A stretch of 12,601 nucleotides of DNA from an uncultured Lewinella sp. (GTDB lineage Bacteria > Bacteroidota > Bacteroidia > Chitinophagales > Saprospiraceae): the NCBI GenBank assembly GCA_938021455.1, contig CALIGP010000391.1:1-12601 (forward strand), read 5' to 3'. Below are positions 7,053 through 12,601 of the stretch, in pieces (within the stretch, counting starts at the first letter, position 1; each line of letters starts with the position of its first letter). Under the pieces are notes generated by a model, which saw only the letters and a list, made by a program, of their open reading frames with translations, did not search any database and was not told the DNA's origin. The position numbers and the translations under genes were made by a program.

Positions 7053-9749
7053 ATGGCCAAATACTTCCTTCTCCCTTTTTTGCTGCTGCTGAGCTTCACG
7101 GAGCTACCGGGGCAAAGCGACGAGCGAGAGCAGGAGTATGAGCTGCCCCGAAGGGTAATGCCATTGGAAAAAGCCCTGATGAAACTCACCCAGGCTGGAG
7201 CCACGCTGAGTTATCGTCCAGATCAGTTGCCTCCTCTGGCCATCAAAGTTCCCGGTGGGAAGCGAACCCTGCCCGCCTGGCTGGATTTTTTGTTAAAGGA
7301 CACCGACCTTACCTATGAGCCCGGCCCGGCAGGGATCATTCTCTTCCCGGATCCGGACCTTTTCAAACGTAACTTCAGTGTTTACGGCCTTATAACCGAT
7401 GGCGAAAGCGGCGAACGCCTTATTGGTGCCGCACTGCAATCCCCCGGAAGGCCGGGCGGAACGCTGACCAACGAGTATGGCTTTTACAGCCTATCTGCGC
7501 GTGGGGGAAGGGGGAAACTACGGGTTAGTTACGTTGGCTATCAATCGAAAGAGCTAGATTTTGTGCTCCGTTCTGATACCTTAATTGACCTTTCCCTTCT
7601 GCCTAACCGAGAGCTGCCAACCATCATCGTTACGCCTCTGCCCGAAAAGGAAACAGATGTTTTTCTGATGGAAACCCGTAATAGTGTCACCAGTGACGAA
7701 GCCAGTCGGCTGGGAGGTATCGGCGGCGAAGCTGACCCTCTTCATGTGGCCCGACTACTACCGGGGGTAGAGACCGGGGCCGATGGACTGGGGGGGATCT
7801 TTATTCGTGGAAGTGAAGCGGGGCATAACCTGGTCCTACTGGATGGTGTACCCGTTTATAACCTTAGCCACGCCTCGGGATTGTTGAGCATTTTCAGTAA
7901 TCAAGCCATTCGCCGGGTGGACATCTATAAGGACGGCCTGCCCGCTCGTTTCGGCGGACGCATTGGAGGCGTAATTGATGTACACACCCGTGATGGAAAC
8001 CTCTATGAATCAAAAACGACGGTGGGAAGTAGCCTGCTCTCTGCTCACTTCGCCTCCGAAGGCCCAATAGAATCGGGCCGTAGCTCTTACCTGATCACGG
8101 GGCGTTATTTCTGGGCGGGTGAGCTGCTGCGTAGATTCAGTGAACGAGAGAAGGAACGCTTAGGCAGGACCGGGCAAATGAACAGTCAAATCTATGACGT
8201 TAACTTCAAGATTAACCAACACATTGGTGATCGGGGACGACTGTATTTCAGCTTCTATAAGGGGCTGGATAATTATAGTAATAACTCCTTTGCTTCGGAC
8301 ACCATCACGGTACTCAACGATGCCGGAGCCGTTTTCCGTTATGCTACTCCCAGGTCTAGACAGGAGGAAGTAAGCTGGGGGAATACCGTTGCGGCCTTGC
8401 GCTACAACCACATCTTTAATGATCGCTTCTTTGGCAACTTCAGACTCTCTTACTCCGACCTTTTACTGGATGCAAGTTCCGAGCGGTCGGATAGCCTGAA
8501 CCGGGTTTTCGTTGATGAAAAGAACGGAGATATTTTTAGTGGTCGTTATGCCTCCGACATTCAGCAGATCGGGATGGCTTTTGACGGGCAACTGAGTGTA
8601 GGCCGACAGTCTTCTTTTCGATTTGGAAGCGAGATTAATATTCATCGCTTTTTACCCCAGCTAAGGTCAGGGAGTATCCCCCTGGCGAACCATCCAAAAC
8701 TGAATTCTCTACGGGAGAATGGCTATATCCGCCCGCTACAGATATCTGCTTACAGTAGTTTTCAGGGGCGTCTCTCCAAAGGCATTTATTACCGACTTGG
8801 ACTAAGGGGGCAACTTTGGCGAAACGAAGTGAACTTCTTCGACCTGGCCCCAAGGCTATTACTGGCAGGTAAATTTGGCCAGCGAAACAGTTGGCGATTA
8901 TCCTATGATCGAACGATCCAGCCGGTCCACCTTGTCAGTAGTACCGTAATTGGTTTGCCCAGTGATTTATGGGTGCCTTCGACCCCGGAAATCGCGCCTT
9001 CCTCTTCCAGTCAAGTCGCCGCGCAGCTAACTCGACAAATAGGGAAGGACTGGAACGTTGTTGCCGCTGCTTATTACAAGGACATGAAGGGGTTAATCGC
9101 TTACTCCGAAGGAGGCTTAGCCTCTCAGTGGATAGATAGTCTCAGCCAGGGAGTAGGTTTTGCGCGAGGCCTCGAGCTAAGCCTTAATCGGACCCGTGGC
9201 CGCCTGAAGGGTTGGGTTAATTACACCCTGGCTCAAAGCCGTCGCCAATTTGACCAGCGAATCAATATTGGACGCCCCTTTAATTTCAGATTCGGAAGGC
9301 AGCACGCATTGAAAACAGTGCTCATGTGGGAAGCCAAACCTGGCCTGACACTAACGGCTAATTTCCGAATTAGCTCCGGTGCAGCCTATAGCCTGAGTAG
9401 TGAATCTCTTTTGTTGCCGGACCCTGCGGTCTTCGATGATCCGACTAATGTCGAGTCTATTGCCTTGGTGAAAGATAAAAATGGTATCACTTTACCCAGT
9501 AATCATCGCCTTGATCTAAATGCTCACTTTGTGTTTAAGGGAAAGCCTGGAAGTACCGTTACTCATGAATTAGATTTAGGTATTTATAATGTGTATAGTA
9601 GGCACAATCCCATCTATTACAACATCCAAACGACTTACCTTGGGCGAGAGTCTGAATTGATTAGCCAAGGAGATTTTATTCAGGTTTACCTGAGTCCTGT
9701 GGTGCCCACTTTGGCCTATCACCTCAAATTTGGCAGTCAAAAGAAATAA
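7053..9749 (+). CDS. TonB-dependent receptor with STN signalling domain
   Basis: An 898-residue outer-membrane active-transport protein. Order of parts: signal peptide (1-20, MAKYFLLPFLLLLSFTELPG); STN domain (about 35-99, LEKALMKLTQAGATLSYRP through ITVEP-like TYEPGPAGIILF), which in FecA-type systems signals to the FecR protein; carboxypeptidase-like regulatory domain (about 108-185, VYGLITDGESGERLIGA, TLTNEYGFYSL, YVGYQ); a TonB-box-like LPTIIVTP (188-195); plug (about 215-312, GIFIRGSEAGHNLVLLDGVP, ARFGGRIGGVIDVHTRDG); then a beta-barrel to the C-terminus. Residues have the aromatic/alternating barrel pattern throughout, with no frameshift. It follows the sigma/FecR pair, so expression is probably ligand-induced. 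The next gene starts 43 nt later, likely co-transcribed. The substrate is unknown. Confidence 0.94.
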   Translation: MAKYFLLPFLLLLSFTELPGQSDEREQEYELPRRVMPLEKALMKLTQAGATLSYRPDQLPPLAIKVPGGKRTLPAWLDFLLKDTDLTYEPGPAGIILFPDPDLFKRNFSVYGLITDGESGERLIGAALQSPGRPGGTLTNEYGFYSLSARGGRGKLRVSYVGYQSKELDFVLRSDTLIDLSLLPNRELPTIIVTPLPEKETDVFLMETRNSVTSDEASRLGGIGGEADPLHVARLLPGVETGADGLGGIFIRGSEAGHNLVLLDGVPVYNLSHASGLLSIFSNQAIRRVDIYKDGLPARFGGRIGGVIDVHTRDGNLYESKTTVGSSLLSAHFASEGPIESGRSSYLITGRYFWAGELLRRFSEREKERLGRTGQMNSQIYDVNFKINQHIGDRGRLYFSFYKGLDNYSNNSFASDTITVLNDAGAVFRYATPRSRQEEVSWGNTVAALRYNHIFNDRFFGNFRLSYSDLLLDASSERSDSLNRVFVDEKNGDIFSGRYASDIQQIGMAFDGQLSVGRQSSFRFGSEINIHRFLPQLRSGSIPLANHPKLNSLRENGYIRPLQISAYSSFQGRLSKGIYYRLGLRGQLWRNEVNFFDLAPRLLLAGKFGQRNSWRLSYDRTIQPVHLVSSTVIGLPSDLWVPSTPEIAPSSSSQVAAQLTRQIGKDWNVVAAAYYKDMKGLIAYSEGGLASQWIDSLSQGVGFARGLELSLNRTRGRLKGWVNYTLAQSRRQFDQRINIGRPFNFRFGRQHALKTVLMWEAKPGLTLTANFRISSGAAYSLSSESLLLPDPAVFDDPTNVESIALVKDKNGITLPSNHRLDLNAHFVFKGKPGSTVTHELDLGIYNVYSRHNPIYYNIQTTYLGRESELISQGDFIQVYLSPVVPTLAYHLKFGSQKK

Positions 9750-9792
9750 GCTTTTTGGTCGTTCAGCAGCTATAACCTATTTTTGATACCAC

Positions 9793-10731
9793 ATGAGATC
9801 ATTGAATGGTAAGTCTGGTTGGTATTTCTACTGCACCTTATTCTTAGGGGTGGCCCTGTTTGCATCTTGTGAAGAGGTCATTGACCCACCGTTTGAAATT
9901 GAGCGTCCAAAGCTAATTATCTCCTCTAATTTTTCTCCGGAAACTACCGTAAGTGTTCGACTGACGGCTTCTCAACCCATTGTTGGTGAGCGCAGAATTC
10001 GTGAAATCACCGACGCAAGTGTTACCTTGATAGAGGGTAATGAAGTTGTTGAAAAACTTCACTTTGTGCCAGGAGAAAACGGAGAGCCGGGCGTGTATCG
10101 CACAGCTACCTTTATCCCTTTGGTTGGCAGACTCTACACACTTCATGCAGCAGCTGATGGATACGACATCGCAAGTGCACAGAGTTCAATTCCTACTTCG
10201 GTAGAGATTAAAAATTTGGTGATTTCTGACCTGACTACTATGTCAGTTGGGGAGCTAACGATCTATGATTTTAACCTGAGCGTTGAATACGATGATCCAG
10301 ACTTTGTCGAAAACTTCTACGACCTGCGACTAAGCCAGGAGGTTTATCCTTTTCGATTGACCTCTACCGGTGACACGATGTTTATGGAGACCATCGCTAA
10401 ATCTCTGATGGCCCCGGAAGAAGCCGTTAACGATATCCGTATTGCTGGTCAGGCAAGTGTACTTATCAAGGATAAGCCGGAAGGAGGCGTAATCATTCAC
10501 TTACAAAGCCGCATCAATCCCAGCCGAGAAGCTCCCGGAAAAATTGTAGCGGAATTACGCACAGTATCCCGTCCATACTATGACTTTCAGCGCTTATTAC
10601 AGCGGGAGGGACAAGTGTTTAACGGTCTTACGGAGCCTTCCGTAACTACTTCGTTTAACGTTAATAGTGGTTATGGCGTTTTTGCAGGCTTTAGCCAGAA
10701 TACGCAAAAGGTTAATTTGGAAGGCTACTGA
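9793..10731 (+). CDS. DUF4249 family lipoprotein
   Basis: A 312-residue predicted lipoprotein. The N-terminus has a charged start, a hydrophobic core (YFYCTLFLGVALFAS) and a lipobox with C26 (LFASC), followed by EE rather than an obvious retention or export signal. The mature part begins PPFEIERPKLIISSNFSPE and is predominantly beta (SVRLTASQPIVG..., DASVTLIEGNEVVEKL, GVYRTATFIPLVGRLYTLHAAADGYD), matching the DUF4249 pattern. Such proteins are commonly encoded just after TonB-dependent receptors in Bacteroidota and are presumed surface or periplasmic partners; the biochemical role is not known. It sits 43 nt after the receptor and is the last gene of this operon, its stop 4 nt from the convergent gene's stop. 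Confidence 0.85.
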   Translation: MRSLNGKSGWYFYCTLFLGVALFASCEEVIDPPFEIERPKLIISSNFSPETTVSVRLTASQPIVGERRIREITDASVTLIEGNEVVEKLHFVPGENGEPGVYRTATFIPLVGRLYTLHAAADGYDIASAQSSIPTSVEIKNLVISDLTTMSVGELTIYDFNLSVEYDDPDFVENFYDLRLSQEVYPFRLTSTGDTMFMETIAKSLMAPEEAVNDIRIAGQASVLIKDKPEGGVIIHLQSRINPSREAPGKIVAELRTVSRPYYDFQRLLQREGQVFNGLTEPSVTTSFNVNSGYGVFAGFSQNTQKVNLEGY

Positions 10732-10735
10732 TCAT

Positions 10736-11302
10736 TTATCGTAGGTAAACGATAACGGCAATCACAACAATCAAGACGAAAAGAATCAGAAGCCACGGCA
10801 TCTGATTGTCTCGGTATTTACCGACGAGTTTTTCCAGCGCCTCGTCCCAGGTTAACCGGCTACCGATGGGTTCGCTACAATAGAAAAGATACTTCTCCTG
10901 AATATTGGCTTCGTTTCCGTGGCGCTTGAAGATGAGGAAGTCGTTATCCAGAAAGGCTAGCTCGTAGAGGAAGCTATTGCGGTACATACTGTCTCCAATA
11001 ATGACGCGCCTGGCGCCCAAAATTTTATAAGAGGAAACATCCATTGCCCCATCGTTGGCGATCCTGATTTCTCCCCCAGGCTGAAAAGAATGAAGACTCA
11101 CTACGGTGTAACCCGGTTGGTCGCTCATTTTTACCCAATTGACTTTGAAGAGAAGACCATCTTCTCCATTATCTTCCAGAGAGTTTTCGCTGAACTTTCT
11201 TACCACCGGAAGAATCTCATCAATCATCTGCTCCATGGAGGTATACTCCGGGAGGTTAAGATTAAAGGGTTCCGCAATTTTATCTAAGAGGCGATCTTCC
11301 AT
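10736..11302 (-). CDS. Hypothetical tail-anchored membrane protein
   Basis: A 188-residue protein I do not recognise. Residues 1-165 are soluble: an acidic N-terminal helical part (1-48), then a mixed beta region (LLFKVNWVKMSDQPGYTVVSLHSF, GGEIRIANDGAMDV, KILGARRVIIGDSMYRNSFLYELAFLDNDFLIFKRHG). Residues 169-187 (PWLLILFVLIVVIAVIVYL) form one C-terminal transmembrane helix with a terminal arginine and no signal peptide, the arrangement of a tail-anchored cytoplasm-facing protein. It follows crtZ on the same strand after 27 nt, so the two are probably co-transcribed, though nothing in its sequence points to carotenoid metabolism. Confidence 0.75.
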   Translation of the reverse strand: MEDRLLDKIAEPFNLNLPEYTSMEQMIDEILPVVRKFSENSLEDNGEDGLLFKVNWVKMSDQPGYTVVSLHSFQPGGEIRIANDGAMDVSSYKILGARRVIIGDSMYRNSFLYELAFLDNDFLIFKRHGNEANIQEKYLFYCSEPIGSRLTWDEALEKLVGKYRDNQMPWLLILFVLIVVIAVIVYLR

Positions 11303-11329
11303 TGGAAGGAATAATGGTCAGTGTCAAAG

Positions 11330-11830
11330 TTACGCTTTTGCTTCCGTTTCCACCTTTTTATCCCATTCACTACGCTTGCCGTAGTACTTGTCGTCAACAA
11401 CAAGCAAGCCAAAGCTTTCACAACCTTCTTTTTCGGTAATGGCATGGTGGTGGCCATGAGCGCGTAAAATGGCGCGGCTGTACTTGCTGTCGAGCTGCCG
11501 AAACCAGCTGAAGCGGCGGTGAATGTAAACGTCGTGAATCAGAAAGTAAATCAGGCCATAGATGCTGATTCCGATGCCAACGAAAAGCAGCCAGAATAAT
11601 CCTTCTACGTTGAGCCCAAGGATATAAGAGGCTGCACTGGGGACAGCGAAGACCAGAAAGAAAAGGTCGTTTTTTTCAAAAAAACCATCTTCTTCGTGAT
11701 GAGGACGATGATGATCTTCGTGCCAGGTCCACAGCAGGCCATGCATCAGGTATTTATGCGCCGCCCAGGCGACGAATTCCATGCCTGCAATCGTAGCCAG
11801 CGTAATGCCAATGTAGAGAAGTACCGTCAT
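11330..11830 (-). CDS. crtZ: Beta-carotene hydroxylase (sterol desaturase/fatty acid hydroxylase superfamily)
   Basis: A 166-residue di-iron membrane hydroxylase, expected to add 3- and 3'-hydroxyl groups to beta-carotene to give zeaxanthin. The full histidine set is present: H25-x4-H30 (HKYLMH), H37-x2-H40-H41 (HEDHH, continued by RPHH), H99-x4-H104 (HDVYIH), and H125-x2-H128-H129 (HGHHH). Hydrophobic segments lie at about 3-22, 56-71 and 76-98. Length is that of bacterial CrtZ enzymes. No other carotenoid gene (crtB, crtI, crtY) is in the window. It heads a probable two-gene unit with the tail-anchored protein. A motif resembling a Bacteroidota promoter lies about 75-100 nt upstream. Confidence 0.9.
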   Translation of the reverse strand: MTVLLYIGITLATIAGMEFVAWAAHKYLMHGLLWTWHEDHHRPHHEEDGFFEKNDLFFLVFAVPSAASYILGLNVEGLFWLLFVGIGISIYGLIYFLIHDVYIHRRFSWFRQLDSKYSRAILRAHGHHHAITEKEGCESFGLLVVDDKYYGKRSEWDKKVETEAKA

Positions 11831-11902
11831 AATATCGAAGAAACAGCGGGGACGAAAGATGGTTTACGCCAAAGGGCAGAAGCTTTCTAGGAGCTTGTGT
11901 TG

Positions 11903-11927
11903 GGCGCCGGCGCGCAGGTGCAAAGAT
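11903..11927 (-). promoter_or_regulatory. Candidate crtZ promoter / intergenic motif copy C
   Basis: The minus strand reads ATCTTTGCACCTGCG, then CGCCG and GCGCC. The first part is identical to copy A. CATCTTTG matches the Bacteroidota -7 element TAnnTTTG at all but the first base. It lies about 75-100 nt upstream of crtZ in the right orientation, so it is the best promoter candidate of the motif copies. A TTA about 21 nt further upstream is a poor -33 element. Confidence 0.38.
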
Positions 11928-11971
11928 GGGGTAGAACAGCCGCGAGACGTAATTGAGCTCCTATAACGCAA

Positions 11972-12104
11972 GCTCCGCGCTTTCTCCTGTCCTCCTCTCC
12001 TCCGCGCGAATAATCGGGCGCACAGCGGTTTTTTTTCTTGCACCGGCCTTTCCGAGGCTCCTTTTTCACGCGCGGAGAAAAGGAGCGTAGGAGATGCGCG
12101 GAGC
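11972..12104. repeat. Large imperfect inverted repeat, about 37-nt arms
   Basis: The left arm is 11972-12008 and the right arm 12069-12104, with a 60-nt spacer. Both arm ends are exact: GCTCCGCGC at the outside and TCCGCGCG at the inside. Hand alignment of the left arm with the reverse complement of the right gives about 30 matches in 37 columns with one gap. The arms are strongly strand-biased (C/T on the left, A/G on the right). The spacer holds an 8-T run and a short GCCT/AGGC hairpin. It may be two oppositely oriented copies of a dispersed intergenic repeat, or a structured RNA/terminator. Confidence 0.6.
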
Positions 12105-12216
12105 GTTTCTCATCGGTCCTCATACTCTGGCCTTCTAAGAAAATATTCCGGAATGTGTGCAATATATCCTTTCGCGGCATCCATTCCCCACACGTCCAGA
12201 ACACAACACCCACAAG

Positions 12217-12601
12217 ATGCCTTATTTTCCCCTCCGCGTTTCCGTCCCTGAGCCCTGCCACGAAGACTGGAACCTGATGACTACCGTCGACGAGCGCCAC
12301 CGCCACTGTGCCGCCTGTGATCGAACACTGACGGATTTCTCCGCCATGTCCGACCCCGAAATCGTTAGCCACCTCCGCCGGCACGAGGGCAAACTCTGCG
12401 GCCGCTTCCGCAAGGACCAGCTGGAGCGCAAGATTTATCCCCATCCGCCCCGGCGCTTCGCCGGGGCCCGCGCCCTGGCCGCCTCCGTAGCCATGTTCCT
12501 TTCCGTTCCGATCGCCGCTCAAACGGGAACGACGGAGCCTACGGAGCAGCGGACGGGGGAGCCAGCAGCAGCGCCGGGCGTTGGGGAGAGGCTACGACCA
12601 C
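12217..12601 (+). CDS. Cys/His-rich domain membrane protein, 3' end beyond the window
   Basis: An open frame from ATG 12217 with no stop for 128 codons to the window edge, so the gene is truncated by the window. The N-terminal part (about 1-70) has the pattern PEPCHEDWNLM...RHCAACDRTLTDFSAMSD...LCGRFRKDQLE: C14, H15, W18, then C31-x2-C34, DF (40-41), C61-G-R-F. This Cys/His arrangement is familiar from Bacteroidota membrane proteins and suggests a small metal-binding or redox-structured cytoplasmic domain. A hydrophobic segment follows (about 84-101, ARALAASVAMFLSVPIAA), then a P/T/E/G-rich stretch. In relatives such an N-terminus often precedes a periplasmic carboxypeptidase-regulatory-like or TonB-like domain; that part is not visible here. 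Base composition is visibly richer in G+C than the preceding genes. Confidence 0.75.
   Translation, partial: MPYFPLRVSVPEPCHEDWNLMTTVDERHRHCAACDRTLTDFSAMSDPEIVSHLRRHEGKLCGRFRKDQLERKIYPHPPRRFAGARALAASVAMFLSVPIAAQTGTTEPTEQRTGEPAAAPGVGERLRP

Larger units (their letters stand above)
11831..12216. other. 386-nt divergent intergenic region
   Basis: This separates leftward crtZ from the rightward gene at 12217 and should contain both promoters. It holds a minus-strand motif copy (11903-11927) and a large imperfect inverted repeat (11972-12104), with an 8-T run (12029-12036) in its loop. It also holds a 10-bp palindrome ATTCCGGAAT (12145-12154) followed by TATATCCTTTCG, a loose match to the -7 element, about 50 nt before the right-hand start. 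A leftward reading frame covering 11887-12522 exists but looks non-coding. Confidence 0.55.

Noticed and set aside
7021..8918. The 12-mer GATCGAACGATC occurs at 7021-7032, just before the receptor start, and again at 8907-8918 inside the receptor gene.
   Set aside because: The second copy encodes part of YDRTIQP in the barrel and its placement has no regulatory logic. Two copies of one 12-mer are insufficient to propose an operator.
12145..12154. A 10-bp palindrome, ATTCCGGAAT, upstream of the last gene.
   Set aside because: Single occurrence and short; it could be a regulator site, but nothing else in the window supports it.
11887..12522. A 211-residue leftward reading frame with no stop.
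   Set aside because: It runs antisense to the well-supported Cys/His-domain gene and crosses the inverted-repeat region. The translation is rich in G, R, A and P with no domain pattern, as expected for a chance frame in G+C-rich DNA.
1..12601. Searched by eye for CRISPR arrays, tRNA/rRNA genes, insertion sequences, integrases, phage genes and a multi-gene defence island.
   Set aside because: None was seen. The HEPN protein alone, without a partner or other defence genes, is not enough to claim a defence system.

Overview
The window reads as a chromosomal segment of a Bacteroidota bacterium, most likely near the Saprospiria/Lewinella group. The reasons are a FecI-like ECF sigma factor translationally coupled to a FecR/DUF4974 anti-sigma factor, a TonB-dependent receptor built as STN + carboxypeptidase-like regulatory domain + plug + barrel, an adjacent DUF4249-type lipoprotein, the weakness or absence of Shine-Dalgarno sequences, and a Cys/His-rich N-terminal domain typical of Bacteroidota membrane proteins in the last gene. 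The taxonomic placement is inference from gene content; no rRNA or tRNA is present.

Layout. (1) 2-397 (+): a small ACT-domain protein. (2) 519-4964 (-): three leftward genes, each apparently its own unit: an AI-2E/PerM-type membrane protein, a 461-residue protein with a HEPN RNase-like motif, and an alanine/glycine:cation symporter. A perfect 15-bp hairpin follows the HEPN gene and a hairpin plus T-tract follows the symporter gene. (3) 5284-10731 (+): the FecI-like sigma factor, FecR anti-sigma factor, TonB-dependent receptor and DUF4249 lipoprotein. (4) 10736-11830 (-): crtZ (beta-carotene hydroxylase) followed 27 nt later by a tail-anchored protein of unknown function, convergent with the lipoprotein gene with only 4 nt between stops. 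(5) 12217 to the window end (+): the beginning of a G+C-richer gene for a zinc-finger-like, membrane-spanning protein, cut off by the window.

How the genes work together. The central block is a cell-surface signalling and uptake locus. By family precedent, the outer-membrane receptor senses ligand through its STN domain and signals through FecR in the inner membrane to the sigma factor, which then transcribes the receptor and lipoprotein genes. The substrate cannot be read from sequence. A hairpin followed by T residues lies between fecR and the receptor gene, so the two halves may be separate transcription units. The remaining genes look like ordinary housekeeping or accessory genes with no shared pathway.

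Points that stand out: the orphan HEPN protein; an approximately 60-residue C-terminal extension on the sigma factor with a possible membrane segment; a GCACCTGCG-N3-5-GCGCC motif recurring in intergenic gaps; and a large imperfect inverted repeat at 11972-12104. I saw no CRISPR array, tRNA, rRNA, insertion sequence or clear phage gene, and no convincing multi-gene undescribed system.
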